Source: Leptospira fainei serovar Hurstbridge str. BUT 6
Lineage (GTDB): Bacteria; Spirochaetota; Leptospiria; Leptospirales; Leptospiraceae
DNA: 64,000 nt
Reading direction: 5' to 3'
Assembly (NCBI RefSeq): GCF_000306235.2
Contig: NZ_AKWZ02000007.1
Coordinates: 1 to 64,000, forward strand
The notes under the pieces are model-generated. The model had not been told where the DNA came from and did not search any database. It saw only the letters and a program-made list of their open reading frames with translations. Each line of letters begins with the position of its first letter. The stretch's first letter is position 1. Both the position numbers and the translations under genes were made by a program. Positions 36,133 through 46,215 of the stretch are shown piece after piece.

Positions 36133-37307
36133 TTTTCCTCTAGATAAATGCGGACCGCTTCTTTTAATACGGAGAGTCCGATAGGCAGGGCGGATTCATC
36201 AAAATCGAATTTGGAACTATGATGCGGATGAATGAATCCTTTGCTCGGGTTCATGGAACCTACGAAGAAATAGCAACCGGGTACTCGCATTAAAAATGCG
36301 GAGAAATCTTCTCCTCCCATGGTTTTCGCTCCTTCTTCGGTTATATTACCCTTGCCCAAGACGACATCGGATGCCCTTCTCACGATAGAAGTAACGTAAG
36401 GCTCGTTGATCGTGGGTGCATTCGTTCGATCGTATCGTATTGTGGCCGCCGCGCCGAAAGAGATTGCGATATTTTCCACGATTCGTCGGAACAAATCCGG
36501 AGCTTTATCGAACATTTCTTTCGTAAATGTACGGATAGTTCCCTTCAGTTCCGCCGTTTCAGGAATCACGTTGAAAGCATTGCCGGAATGGAACGCGCCG
36601 ACCGTCACGACACATGAATCGAGAGGATCGGTATTTCTAGATACGATACTCTGCAAAGCGGTCACGATATGCGATCCGACTAAAATCGGATCGACCGTGT
36701 GCTGAGGCATTGCCCCGTGCCCGCTGATTCCGGTGATAGTCACGGAGAATTCGTCTACGGCGGCCATCATCGGACCGTCGACCACTCCAATCTTGCCAAC
36801 AGGAATGTGATTCCAAACGTGCAATGCTATGGCTGCGGAAACATCGTATTTTTCAAGGATTCCCTCTTCGATCATTCGATCGGCGCCCTGTCCACCTTCC
36901 TCTGCAGGTTGAAACACGAGTAAAACTCTGCCTTTGGGAACGATTGCGGCCAAATCTTCCTTCAGGTCGGATGCGAGTCCCATCAGCACGGAAGTATGAG
37001 CATCGTGACCGCAAGCATGCATTACTCCTTTATGGATGGATGCATAATCGACCTTATTTTCCTCGAAAATCGGCAGGGCATCCATGTCCGCTCTGACCAG
37101 AAGCGTTTTGCCCGGTTTACCGGAATCGATCAAGCAGGCAATTCCGGTCGTTGCGATTCCATCTTGAAAGGAATATCCTAAAGAGGTGAGATGCTTAGCT
37201 ACGTAGGCGGAGGTACCCTTTTCGTCATATTTTAGTTCGGGATGTTTATGGAGGAAACGACGATAGGTTACGAGTTCTTCAGTTCGTAGAGTGGATACGG
37301 ATTTCAT
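36129..37307 (-). CDS. M20-family amidohydrolase (hippurate hydrolase/N-acyl-amino-acid hydrolase type)
   Basis: A 392-residue zinc-dependent amidohydrolase of the M20D group. Metal and catalytic motifs are [15 protein letters not shown] (near residue 95), [40 protein letters not shown] and the late metal-binding GGEDFSAFL and IHPHHSSKF. Enzymes of this group cleave N-acyl amino acids, hippurate or indole-acetyl-amino acids; the substrate cannot be predicted. It is convergent with the DUF1564-like gene, overlapping by four bases. The intergenic region after its start holds the left end of the complete IS481-type element. Confidence 0.88.
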   Translation of the reverse strand: MKSVSTLRTEELVTYRRFLHKHPELKYDEKGTSAYVAKHLTSLGYSFQDGIATTGIACLIDSGKPGKTLLVRADMDALPIFEENKVDYASIHKGVMHACGHDAHTSVLMGLASDLKEDLAAIVPKGRVLLVFQPAEEGGQGADRMIEEGILEKYDVSAAIALHVWNHIPVGKIGVVDGPMMAAVDEFSVTITGISGHGAMPQHTVDPILVGSHIVTALQSIVSRNTDPLDSCVVTVGAFHSGNAFNVIPETAELKGTIRTFTKEMFDKAPDLFRRIVENIAISFGAAATIRYDRTNAPTINEPYVTSIVRRASDVVLGKGNITEEGAKTMGGEDFSAFLMRVPGCYFFVGSMNPSKGFIHPHHSSKFDFDESALPIGLSVLKEAVRIYLEEN

Positions 37308-37464
37308 AGCAGCACCTATCTTTCAAGGAGCGGGAGATGCAGCGAGAAAGTCTTCCTTTTTTTATTTCGGACGTGTTCTTCGGTTAAGATAAGATTTATC
37401 CAGTTAAATTATTGAATCGATACTACGGCAACTCTCTGTCCGCGTATCTTGGGTAAACCCCACC

Positions 37465-38742
37465 GGTACAAACCGGAGACATCGGTAACAGAATAGACCT
37501 GTGACATAGGTAACACTGAAATTTAGGCAAATGGAGGAAAATCCTTTGCCGTGGAAAGAGGTGTCCCCTATGGACGAGAAAGTAAAATTTATTGCCGCAG
37601 TATGCGACGGAACGGTTTCCATAAGTTCTCTTTGTGAAACATTTGGAATAAGTAGAAAGACGGGATACAAGTGGCTTGAACGGTATCGGAAGGAAGGCCC
37701 TGAAGGTCTTTTGGAGAGAAGTAGGGTTCCGCACACAAACCCGAACCGAGTAGGTTTTGCGGAAGAGCGGTTGATTCTTGCAGTTCGTAAGCAGCACCCT
37801 ACTTGGGGACCTCGCAAATTGCTTGTAGTACTTGAGGGAAGTCATCCGGAAATTATTTGGCCTGCAGCGAGCACGATCGGCAGTATTCTTAAGAAAAGAG
37901 GTTTAGTAAAGCCCCGTAAGAAGAGAGGAGGAATGGTTCGTTTTTCGGAACCTTTCCGAGGTTATGATCATCCGAATGCGGTTTGGTGTGCTGATTTCAA
38001 AGGTGATTTTAAAATGCGAGACGGAATTCGTTGTTATCCCTTAACAATATCCGACGGTTACAGTCGGTTTCTTCTAAGTTGCAAAGGGCTATCAGGCACA
38101 AGGACTTACGAAACAAAGAAGGAATTTGAGAAGTGTTTTCGAGAATACGGCCTTCCGAATGCGATTAGAACGGATAATGGAATTCCGTTTGCTGCCGGGT
38201 CGGGAATTTCCCTATTATCAATGTGGTGGATCAAATTAGGTATTTTTCCGGAAAGGATTCATCCAGGGAAACCACAAGAGAACGGAAGGCATAAAAGAAT
38301 GCATAGGACGTTGAAGGCAGAAGCGGTTTATCCGATTCGTTCTAATATGAGACAGCAGCAAAAGGCATTCGATCGTTTTAGAGCGGAATATAACCATGAT
38401 CGTCCCCATGAGGCGTTAGGTCAAAAGCCGCCTGCGAAGATCTATAAACCTTCCCTAAGATCCTATCCGAATCGTCTATCCGAGATATTTTATCCGGATC
38501 ATTTTGAAATTCGTAAAGTCGATGACGGTAATTTTTATTGGAAAAATCAAAGATTCTTTATTACGAAGAGTTTAGGTGGAGAGAATATCGGCCTTGAACC
38601 TGTCGACGACGGCATATGGGCCATTTATTTCAGCTTTGTGAAAATAGGTTATTTGAATGAGAGCACAAAGAAAATATCTAGGACTTTGAAAGTGTAACCC
38701 ATGTCTCCGGTCTAAAGTGTTACCTATGTTCCAGGACGTACA
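37465..38742 (+). mobile_element. IS481-type insertion sequence, complete (copy 2)
   Basis: The element is about 1278 bp with imperfect terminal inverted repeats of about 50 bp. From the left end, GGTACAAACCGGAGACATCGG aligns to the complement of the right end, TGTACGTCCTGGAACATAGG, and both continue through two tandem copies of a GACATNGGTAACA-like motif separated by AATAGACC or TTTAGACC, suggesting two transposase-binding sites per end. The bases ACC flank both sides. Rejoining the flanks gives CCCCACC-CTTCCTGGGCGGGG, the hairpin of the dispersed repeat. The transposase carries a catalytic substitution, so the copy is probably inactive on its own. Confidence 0.85.
37546..38697 (+). CDS. IS481-type transposase with catalytic Glu replaced by Lys
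   Basis: A 383-residue DDE transposase. It begins with a helix-turn-helix (VSISSLCETFGISRKTGYKWL), a second HTH with the ARK/LLERSRVPH region, and the rve integrase core with Asp in WCADFKGDF and Asp in IRTDNGIPF. The third catalytic residue, Glu in the HERMH motif of the family and of copy 1, is Lys here (GRHKRMH near 38290-38304, GAA to AAA). The start is TTG at 37546, giving the MPWKEVSPMDE N-terminus typical of the family, with GGAGGA six bases upstream; an ATG at 37531 is in frame but has no ribosome site. Otherwise full length with no frameshift. Confidence 0.88.
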   Translation: MPWKEVSPMDEKVKFIAAVCDGTVSISSLCETFGISRKTGYKWLERYRKEGPEGLLERSRVPHTNPNRVGFAEERLILAVRKQHPTWGPRKLLVVLEGSHPEIIWPAASTIGSILKKRGLVKPRKKRGGMVRFSEPFRGYDHPNAVWCADFKGDFKMRDGIRCYPLTISDGYSRFLLSCKGLSGTRTYETKKEFEKCFREYGLPNAIRTDNGIPFAAGSGISLLSMWWIKLGIFPERIHPGKPQENGRHKRMHRTLKAEAVYPIRSNMRQQQKAFDRFRAEYNHDRPHEALGQKPPAKIYKPSLRSYPNRLSEIFYPDHFEIRKVDDGNFYWKNQRFFITKSLGGENIGLEPVDDGIWAIYFSFVKIGYLNESTKKISRTLKV

Positions 38743-38851
38743 ACCCTTCCTGGGCGGGGGCCGGAGCGAAGCGGTGGAATTGCCTTATTTCACAAAAATT
38801 GAGAGGCTGCAATTCTTTTTCATTTTGCAATTCGTGTGGGAGTTCCAACAG
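38743..38851 (+). repeat. Dispersed hairpin-ended repeat, copy B
   Basis: After the right end of the IS481-type element the sequence continues as CCCTTCCTGGGCGGGG, CCGGAGCGAAGCGGTGGA, a middle part with TTTCACAAAA and the terminal TGTGGGAGTTCCAACA. The left arm of the hairpin (CCCCACC) lies on the other side of the element at 37457-37464, so the insertion split the hairpin. It is closest to copy A at 23084-23196. Confidence 0.65.
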
Positions 38852-38929
38852 ATTTCTTCCCGCATCCGATCGAAGCTTTGTAAAAAAGGGCAGGAGAGTG
38901 AGACCTATACGCCTATCTGGCAGGTCGAA

Positions 38930-40579
38930 TTAGAGGGTCCGATCATACTCGCTTAATTCCTTTTTCCAAACCTGAGTCCCGCAATAATGATCGCCCTCGG
39001 GGCAATACGGTTTTACATCTCCTTGAAGTCGGATCCAACAAGGGGCTTTAATCCATTTTGCGATCTGAGGATGAACTTGGCCGATGTCGGAAAGTTCATT
39101 GATGGACGCTTGGAAAATTTCCTCTTGGGCGTTATAACAGGTTCGGGCTCTCCATTTATGGTGGAGATTCAAAAGGTCTCCGCCCTCATAAAAACGGATC
39201 GGGAATGCATTCGGAAGTAGATACGTAGCATATTCCGGTTTTCCTCCAGCCTCCAAAAAGCGGTTCAGGTTTTTGAAAATGCCGTCCATCTTGGTTCTGT
39301 AAGTTTCTTCCAATTGCGAATACTTTAAGACGACTTTAGGAAGAATATAATCCGGCATTCCTGCATACTGTGACATCAATACAGGGCGGGATCCCGGAAC
39401 CATTCTGTGTCTTTGGTCTTGACTGTCTGCAGTATGAGAAATTCTTTTTTTGAACGTATAATGAACGTTAAACATCGCTCTAGATAGTGAACTCATAGTC
39501 GTTTCGTTCAGAGTCGAAGTTAGATGCCTATTTTTGCTCGGATCCATTACCAAACGAATCGCGTCTTCATCGCTGAGGGAGGTTTTTGAAATTCCGAGCG
39601 CCGATCGGACGGATGAAGCCAGAACTTCCGGGCCATTCGACGCATGTGATACCAAACGAGAATAACGCGCATCCAAATCTACATCGAATTCCCTTACGAA
39701 ATTTTGCGCGTGCGCAGGTCTGTATTCCCGTGCATTGTCTTGGTAGAATTCCGTAAAGAAACGATACTCAGAAGTTTCTTCCAATGGAATCGGATCATCC
39801 ATTTCTTCCACATAGAGAGGGTCCGATTCTCGTACCTTTTCTATCATCGCTTCGACGACGAATTTTTGTTCCTCAGGAACGTTAAACGAATTCATTAAAC
39901 GATAATAGCGATGCAGAGTCAGTCCGTTGACCGAATGATAAAGATAGGTAAATGTCCCGAGAGGTAATAAATATCTAGCGACTTCTAAACATTTTTTCTT
40001 GATGGCAGCCTGCCATTTTTCGGGGTAGCTGGCTCTGGCTTTGTAAACTAGGAAATATTCGTCCTGAATAAACGGGTGCAGAAGTTCGACAAATTCGAAA
40101 TATGCATTGGACGCAAATTCGATCGCTTCAGTATACAGCTCAAATTGCTTCCCGTCCAGATTAGGAGGAATATAATAATTTTCTCTTTTTACTTCGACAT
40201 ATCTCTGGCTGACTTGCTCGGAGTTATAATACGGATGGGAATGTAAGAAAGACCACACGAATTGGCGGGAGACTTTATCCAGGGTAAAAATAAAATGGGG
40301 ATGCTGCCGAGTCGTAAGGTGTCCCGCTTTCTTCGTGGATTTTGCCACTTTATCCCGAATTTCCAAAGATTTTTCGGAGCTTACCATATCTTCCGGAAGC
40401 AAAATCCCCTTTGAAGAATAGCAGGTTCTTGCGGAAGCGATCGCGAGGTTAAACGGTTCTTTAGTGGAATCTAAAAGTTGGATAATCGGTTTCTGACTTT
40501 GCATGGCGTAAGAAGGGGAAGGATTCCCGGAAACGCTAGGATGGAAAATCATTCGTTTGGGGAAAGGATTTTCCGACAT
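38930..40579 (-). CDS. thyX: Flavin-dependent thymidylate synthase ThyX, double-domain form
   Basis: A 549-residue protein with two ThyX-like domains. ThyX makes dTMP from dUMP using FAD and methylene-tetrahydrofolate; usual single-domain ThyX has about 220-260 residues. The class motif RHR-x7-S is split: the first domain keeps the SQRY end ([14 protein letters not shown], residues 114-127) but has SHP instead of RHR, and the second keeps RHR (390-392) but lacks the Ser. The late [18 protein letters not shown] fits the dUMP-binding helix of ThyX. A two-domain protein can rebuild the dimer-interface active site from complementary halves. Long ThyX proteins are known in spirochaetes and relatives. 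Confidence 0.85.
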   Translation of the reverse strand: MSENPFPKRMIFHPSVSGNPSPSYAMQSQKPIIQLLDSTKEPFNLAIASARTCYSSKGILLPEDMVSSEKSLEIRDKVAKSTKKAGHLTTRQHPHFIFTLDKVSRQFVWSFLHSHPYYNSEQVSQRYVEVKRENYYIPPNLDGKQFELYTEAIEFASNAYFEFVELLHPFIQDEYFLVYKARASYPEKWQAAIKKKCLEVARYLLPLGTFTYLYHSVNGLTLHRYYRLMNSFNVPEEQKFVVEAMIEKVRESDPLYVEEMDDPIPLEETSEYRFFTEFYQDNAREYRPAHAQNFVREFDVDLDARYSRLVSHASNGPEVLASSVRSALGISKTSLSDEDAIRLVMDPSKNRHLTSTLNETTMSSLSRAMFNVHYTFKKRISHTADSQDQRHRMVPGSRPVLMSQYAGMPDYILPKVVLKYSQLEETYRTKMDGIFKNLNRFLEAGGKPEYATYLLPNAFPIRFYEGGDLLNLHHKWRARTCYNAQEEIFQASINELSDIGQVHPQIAKWIKAPCWIRLQGDVKPYCPEGDHYCGTQVWKKELSEYDRTL

Positions 40580-40683
40580 AATTCTATTTCTTATGTCGCT
40601 TTAAAATACGAAAAGTAGAAGCTAAGGCAATTGATTTTCAACCGTTTCTTCTATTCGGCTGTCAATTTTGCAGATTTGCTTCT

Positions 40684-43600
40684 TTATTTATTTTTATTCT
40701 TTGAAGATTTCTTAGTCTTTTTAGAAGGTTTCTCTTCTTCGTTCTCGGACTCATCGATCGCCGGATAGTCGGTCCAAGATTCGAATTCAACCGGAAGCGA
40801 AACATGATTCTTATTGCGGGATTTTTGAAACTCCGCTTCCAATCTTTTTTTATTCAGTGCCTTCCGTTCTTCTTGGTGCTGATAAACGATTAGCAAATAC
40901 TCCATAACGATCGGAAGTAATACTCGGGAAAGTACGGTAGCAACGATGACACCGAAAATTACTACGATCGCTAAGGGTCGTTGGACTTCGGCTCCGGCCA
41001 TCGTTGAAATTGCCATCGGAAGAAAACCGACGGCTGCGATTATTTCCGTGGTCAATACGGGCCGCAGAGAATTGACTCCCGCACTGATGACGGCTTCGGA
41101 TACGGTTAATCCTTTTGCCAGTTCTTCGCGTAATGTTGAAGCATATACGACACCATTCAATACGGCGATACCGCTTACGGCAATGAGGCCCACACCTGCG
41201 GGAATACTAAAAGGAAGTCCTCTGGCCACCAAGCCGATGATTCCTCCGGAAATCGCGAGCGGGACTACGATAAAAACGCCTAACGCATAATAGACGTTTC
41301 CGAATGCCGCCATGAGCATAAAGAAAATGATCGCGAGCGCGATCGGAACGACGAATAGAAGGCGATTTTTGGCTCGAATAAAGTTTTCAAACTGTCCACC
41401 CCAATCGGTTCTATATCCTTCCGGGAGAGTTCGTTCGAGTTCCGCCGTTGCCTTCTGAGCTTCGTTTACGAATCCCACTAAATCTCTTCCGCGAACGTTC
41501 GCTTCCACCATGATACGCCGTTTCAAAGCTTCTCGGTAAATGGCGGCGGGTCCTTCTTCGAATTGTATCGTAGCAACTTGCCCGAGAGGGATCGTGATTC
41601 CTCCGGATGTCATGACCGGGATATTTTCCACTTCGCTTAAATCGGATACGTCAAGCTGTAATCGAACGACTAGGTCAAAACGTTTAAAGCCTTCGAAAAC
41701 TCTTCCTGCAGTTCGGCCTATTCTCAATGCTTCCACAGTCGTAAGAATTTCTTCCGCTTCGACTCCATATCTCGCCATTTTTTGTCGATCGGCTTTAATT
41801 TCGATTAGAGGAAGTCCTAAGACTCGTTGAACTCTGAGATCCGCCGCACCGGGAACTTTTTTGATTTTCTCGGCAAATTTGGTCGCGGTATCCTTTAGCA
41901 CCTGCAAATCGTCACCGTAAATTTTGACGACGACGTCGGCCTTAGATCCGGATAGCAATGCATTAACCCTATTTTCGATAGGTTGAGAAAGTGCGATCGT
42001 GCTAGAGGGAACCGAATTTAAAATCGCATCTTTCATTTTGTCCATCAGCTCTTCTCGAGAGGAGGCGCTGGTCCATTCTTTTGCGGGTAGAAGCTTTACC
42101 ATCGTTTCCCCTTCTTCCGTTCCCACCGGTTCCGCTGCGGATTCTCCTCTTCCCATTCTGGATACGGCGCCTAACACTTCCGGGAACTTTCCGATTACTT
42201 TCTCGAGTTCCGTATTCGTTTCCCTGGAATAGTTCAATGAAGTGGATGGAAGTCGTTTAATATCGATTGCAAATTCGCCTTCGTCGATCCTGGGTAAGAA
42301 TTCGGAACCGAGAGTCGAACCTAAAATTAAAGAAATAGCAAATACTCCCACGCCTGCGCGAAGGAATAATTGTTTGTTCTTCATCCCGAAATCCAAAAGT
42401 TCGAGATATTTATCCGTGATTTTGTCCCAATATTTACTATGGTAAAACACGGGTTTGCGGAAGATGATGCTGGCCGCTGCGGGAAATGTAGTTAAACTGA
42501 ATAAGAGCGCGGTCGCCAAAGAGATCGCTACCGTGATCGCCATCGGCTGAAACATTCTTCCTTCCACACCTTCCAGAGTCATGAGAGGAAGATATACGAG
42601 GAGGATAATCGCCACCGAAAATGTAGCGGCTCTTGCGACTCTTACGCATGCTTCCGTAATAATTTCTTCGGCGGCAAGATCCCGATCGTCCTGAGTATTT
42701 TGTAATTCATAAAATGCTTTTCGTAAAATGAATCCATGAAGTATGGATTCAAGCATTACGATGGCGCCATCCACAAGAAGACCGAAATCTAGGGCTCCTA
42801 ATGACATCAGGTTTCCTACGATTCCGAACATTCTCATAAAAATTGTCGCAGCTAACATCGGTATCGGAATGGCTAAGCCGACTAGTAAGGCTCCTTTGAC
42901 GGTTCCCATCGTTAGAATCAGGACTAGAATCACTAAAATTCCGGCCTCAGCCAAGTTCGTGAAGATCGTCCCGAGAGTTCGTCCTATAAATTCGGAGCGA
43001 TCATAGAAGGTTATGATTTGCATTCCGGCGGGGAGCCTGGTTTTTAATTGCTCGATTCGTTCTTTAACTCTCTTTACGACCTCCAGTGAGTTTTGCCCCA
43101 TAAGCATCATTGCTGTGGCTCCGACGACTTCTCCTTTGCCATCCTTGGTGATCAAACCGAAGCGTAAAGCTCTCCCTGTTTCCACGTCCGCGATTTGACC
43201 TAGTAAAAGCGGAACTCCATCCCGCTCGGTCTTTACCGCCACATTACGGATTTCTTCTACGGTTTTAAACTGGCTTTCCCCTCTGATAACGATCTGTTCA
43301 GACCCTTTGGATATGTATCCGCCTCCGGTATTCTGATTGGCTGATTCCAATTTCTCGCAAAGCTGAGAGAGTGTGATATTATGAACGGCAAGTCTATGAG
43401 GATCGATTTTGATTTGGTACTGCTTTGCATTTCCTCCGATGATATTTACGTCGATAATTCCCTCGACCGACTTAATTTCCCGTGCGAGTTCCCAATCCAT
43501 ATAAGTTCTGAGTTCTTCCGGATTATGACGATCGCTAGTTAAGACGAACTCGTAAATATCTCCTAGTCCCGTCGCGATCGGAGAGAGTTCCGGAGATCCG

Positions 43601-43974
43601 TATCCTTTCGGAATGAGGTTTTCTACGGCTCGAAGTCGTTCGTTAATGAGCTGCCTAGCTAAATAAATATCCGTTCCATCTTTAAAGATTGCGGTAACGC
43701 TGCTTACTCCGGTTCGAGAAATGGAACGAATTTCCGTTACGTTCGGGACGCCTGTCAGTTCCATTTCTATAGGATACGTGATAAACTGCTCCACTTCTAT
43801 AGGGGATAATCCCGGAGATTGAGTTACCACCGAAACTTGCACGTTGGTGATATCCGGAATTGCATCTATCGAGAGGTGATACGCATTAAATACGCCGATC
43901 GCGGTAACAATCCCGGTTAAAACTAGAATTAGAATTCGGTTCTTGATGGAAAATCGTATCAATTTTTCGATCAT
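40684..43974 (-). CDS. CusA/CzcA-type heavy-metal RND efflux pump
   Basis: A 1096-residue inner-membrane proton antiporter of the HME-RND group. It has the N-terminal TM1 region ([22 protein letters not shown]), the two large periplasmic porter domains, and 12 predicted helices. TM4 carries [17 protein letters not shown], where the buried Asp residues move protons. The C-terminal tail is Lys-rich. HME-RND pumps export metal ions such as Cu, Ag, Zn, Co or Ni with a membrane-fusion protein and an outer-membrane factor, but neither lies next to this gene. The metal cannot be inferred from sequence. Confidence 0.9.
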   Translation of the reverse strand: MIEKLIRFSIKNRILILVLTGIVTAIGVFNAYHLSIDAIPDITNVQVSVVTQSPGLSPIEVEQFITYPIEMELTGVPNVTEIRSISRTGVSSVTAIFKDGTDIYLARQLINERLRAVENLIPKGYGSPELSPIATGLGDIYEFVLTSDRHNPEELRTYMDWELAREIKSVEGIIDVNIIGGNAKQYQIKIDPHRLAVHNITLSQLCEKLESANQNTGGGYISKGSEQIVIRGESQFKTVEEIRNVAVKTERDGVPLLLGQIADVETGRALRFGLITKDGKGEVVGATAMMLMGQNSLEVVKRVKERIEQLKTRLPAGMQIITFYDRSEFIGRTLGTIFTNLAEAGILVILVLILTMGTVKGALLVGLAIPIPMLAATIFMRMFGIVGNLMSLGALDFGLLVDGAIVMLESILHGFILRKAFYELQNTQDDRDLAAEEIITEACVRVARAATFSVAIILLVYLPLMTLEGVEGRMFQPMAITVAISLATALLFSLTTFPAAASIIFRKPVFYHSKYWDKITDKYLELLDFGMKNKQLFLRAGVGVFAISLILGSTLGSEFLPRIDEGEFAIDIKRLPSTSLNYSRETNTELEKVIGKFPEVLGAVSRMGRGESAAEPVGTEEGETMVKLLPAKEWTSASSREELMDKMKDAILNSVPSSTIALSQPIENRVNALLSGSKADVVVKIYGDDLQVLKDTATKFAEKIKKVPGAADLRVQRVLGLPLIEIKADRQKMARYGVEAEEILTTVEALRIGRTAGRVFEGFKRFDLVVRLQLDVSDLSEVENIPVMTSGGITIPLGQVATIQFEEGPAAIYREALKRRIMVEANVRGRDLVGFVNEAQKATAELERTLPEGYRTDWGGQFENFIRAKNRLLFVVPIALAIIFFMLMAAFGNVYYALGVFIVVPLAISGGIIGLVARGLPFSIPAGVGLIAVSGIAVLNGVVYASTLREELAKGLTVSEAVISAGVNSLRPVLTTEIIAAVGFLPMAISTMAGAEVQRPLAIVVIFGVIVATVLSRVLLPIVMEYLLIVYQHQEERKALNKKRLEAEFQKSRNKNHVSLPVEFESWTDYPAIDESENEEEKPSKKTKKSSKNKNK

Positions 43975-44068
43975 AGTCGGTTCCGGGACAGAATACGAAC
44001 AGCTTCAAATTTCGAGAATCACTGTCGATAGGTTTTTCGTAAAAAGAACTCGAGAGCGAATGGTTCAG

Positions 44069-44839
44069 TTAGTTTTTGAGTAATAGGAGAATCTTCATTC
44101 CTTCCCGCTCCGTCTGCTTTCGGAGAGAAAAGCCCGATCGAGTCAGCATACGTGATAAATGATCGATAGGCAGGATCAATTTATAGTAAGAGCTGTTGCT
44201 GAAATTCCATTGATGACCGTCCCATTGATGAAAGAGATCGGTTACAAGAACCTTCTTCTCCTCGAACGAAAGTAAACAGGAGAAGATTCTATCTTTTTCG
44301 GTACGAACGGGGAAACCGGTCTTTTCTCCCGGTTTTCCGTAGCTTAGGTCTCTATAACCTAAGATAATATATGCACCTGATTTTAAGAAATAAGACCAGA
44401 GAGAAATAACCATTTGTACTTGTTCCAAGGATTCGAGATGAGCCAGAGTATCTCCCATGCATAGCAGTAGTTCGGGACTTTCCCCCGCGTACAAGCTAGG
44501 ATTTGTAAAGTCGGCAGACTTCGTTTCCACGGATAATCCCCGATTTCTTTGTCGGAGTTGAGTGAGTAAATCATGGCTAAAATCAATCGCAACTACGTTG
44601 AATCCAAGTCTGGCAAGAGGGAAGGATTGAATTCCATTTCCGGCGCCTAAATCCCAAGCCAATCCGTTGCTTTTAGGCAAGATTCTCCAACTGCGGAAGA
44701 GATCCTCTTCTTCCTTTTCTCTTTCTTCGAGATTTCCCAACATCCAGGCGTATTTTTCCGACAAGAAGCTATCGTAATGAATTTTAGGGGTTTGCATTAG
44801 AGTTTCTATGTTTGTTAACCGGTCGATGGACATTCGCAA
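44069..44839 (-). CDS. Class I SAM-dependent methyltransferase
   Basis: A 256-residue protein with SAM motif I LAWDLGAGNGIQSFPLA (near residue 60), strand-2 acidic end VVAIDFSHD, and motif III LLLCMGDTLAHLES. An inner start at MQTPKIHYDSF (residue 15) is also possible. The fold is Methyltransf_25/11-like. It lies upstream of the RND gene on the same strand and after the cyclase gene, without clear functional ties. The substrate is unknown. Confidence 0.75.
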   Translation of the reverse strand: MRMSIDRLTNIETLMQTPKIHYDSFLSEKYAWMLGNLEEREKEEEDLFRSWRILPKSNGLAWDLGAGNGIQSFPLARLGFNVVAIDFSHDLLTQLRQRNRGLSVETKSADFTNPSLYAGESPELLLCMGDTLAHLESLEQVQMVISLWSYFLKSGAYIILGYRDLSYGKPGEKTGFPVRTEKDRIFSCLLSFEEKKVLVTDLFHQWDGHQWNFSNSSYYKLILPIDHLSRMLTRSGFSLRKQTEREGMKILLLLKN

Positions 44840-44869
44840 AAAGTAAAATGCGGATTTTCCGAAAACGAA

Positions 44870-46174
44870 TTACGTTAGCCGGTAGATCAGCACTTCTTCT
44901 TCCCTTCCTTTTACTTTTACGGGCGGCAAGCTCTCCGCCTGCATATAGTGTTTTATTTGCTCGTAAACGGAATCGGTTACGAGGAGTTCCGTTCCGTAAT
45001 CTTTGTTTAGCTGTTCGACCCGGGAGGCGAGATTTACGGTATCTCCGATGATCGTGTATTCTTTGCGTTGGGACGAGCCGACATTGCCGGTCATTGCTTC
45101 TCCGGAATGCAGACCGATTCCGATTTTTGTTTCCGGAATTCTTTGAGCGAGATTCAGTTCGGCCACCTTTTCTATAATTTCCAACGAAGCTTTTACTGCA
45201 TTTTGAACGTCTTTGCCCGGGTCGGATAAGGGGGCTCCGAAAACAGCCATGAAGCCGTCTCCCAAAAACTTATTTATGATTCCATTATTCTTGTTCACGA
45301 TATCGATCATATCCTCAAAAAGTGTGTTTAAATACGTGATCACTTCCGTAGGACTTTTTTTCTCGGAAAATTTCGTAAAGTTTCGAATATCAAGAAACAT
45401 GACGCAGACTTCCCGGCTTTCCGAGATTCCCTCCGTTTTTTGGCTCATCAGTCGATCCACGACGGAAGGAGAAACATACTGTCCGAACATTCCCACTATC
45501 TGATTTCTTTCCTCTAGAATTTTATAAGAATTTCGTAATGTGTTTCGTAGCCGAATTCCTACGAGGCCGGCTATGATACCGGATGCGATGAACATTAACG
45601 AGCGCATTACGATCGGAATTTTTGAATAGAAGAAAGCGTAATCGAAATCGTTTTGGAAAGCCGTATTCGGATTGTAAATCCATCCTATAATAAGAAATTC
45701 TATGCCCGCGACGAGTCCGGTGAACAAAGATAATCCGAATTCCATCCGGAGCACGGACAATAGAATAAACATGAAAAACAGGTTGGGCAGCGGTGAATTC
45801 AAAACTACGACCGGAGATCCGTAACCGTTCACCAATATAAATAGGGTTGCCGCCGGAATGGATGTTTCAACAAAAGCGTTTCCGAAACGAGGGAAAAGCG
45901 GGAGAGGTTTTCCGAGCGTTGCCCAATAATTTAACAGCTTTAACACGCCGAATTCATAAATATTTCCGAATAAAAGAATTCCGATGACGATCTCGAACGG
46001 GAAGGATAGGCCGATGCTTTCGTTAAATTTTTCCCGAACGAAAATCGCAAGGGACGTCCAAATTGTCATCGTCGTCAGAAAGATAAGCAGTAAGATTTTA
46101 CTTCTTATTCTTTCGCTCTGTAGGATTTCCGATTCTAGAGTGTCCGAGAAGGTATCGAAAATTTTAGGTGCCAT
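44870..46174 (-). CDS. Membrane-bound class III adenylate/guanylate cyclase
   Basis: A 434-residue protein with six predicted membrane helices in residues 25-220 and a C-terminal class III cyclase domain. The domain has the metal Asp in MFLDIRNFTKFSE, the Lys/Asp pair region INKFLGDGFMAVFGAP, HSGEAMTGNVGS, and the substrate/transition-state region EYTIIGDTVNLASRVE with Asp, Asn and Arg. It should make cAMP or cGMP; Lys-Asp type base selection in the INKFLGDG and IIGDT segments favours ATP. This genus encodes many such cyclases. The six-helix membrane part likely senses an envelope signal. Confidence 0.88.
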   Translation of the reverse strand: MAPKIFDTFSDTLESEILQSERIRSKILLLIFLTTMTIWTSLAIFVREKFNESIGLSFPFEIVIGILLFGNIYEFGVLKLLNYWATLGKPLPLFPRFGNAFVETSIPAATLFILVNGYGSPVVVLNSPLPNLFFMFILLSVLRMEFGLSLFTGLVAGIEFLIIGWIYNPNTAFQNDFDYAFFYSKIPIVMRSLMFIASGIIAGLVGIRLRNTLRNSYKILEERNQIVGMFGQYVSPSVVDRLMSQKTEGISESREVCVMFLDIRNFTKFSEKKSPTEVITYLNTLFEDMIDIVNKNNGIINKFLGDGFMAVFGAPLSDPGKDVQNAVKASLEIIEKVAELNLAQRIPETKIGIGLHSGEAMTGNVGSSQRKEYTIIGDTVNLASRVEQLNKDYGTELLVTDSVYEQIKHYMQAESLPPVKVKGREEEVLIYRLT

Positions 46175-46215
46175 CGATCATGTTTCCTTTTAGCGGCGGA
46201 GCGAATTTGTATTTA

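Noticed and set aside
37404..37845. Minus-strand open frames over the left end of the IS481-type element
   Set aside because: They lie antisense to the transposase start and inverted repeat, have no ribosome site, and resemble no protein.
1..38742. 37-kb composite transposon bounded by the two IS481-type copies
   Set aside because: The interior consists of conserved housekeeping genes, with no cargo-type genes and no shared outer duplication visible.
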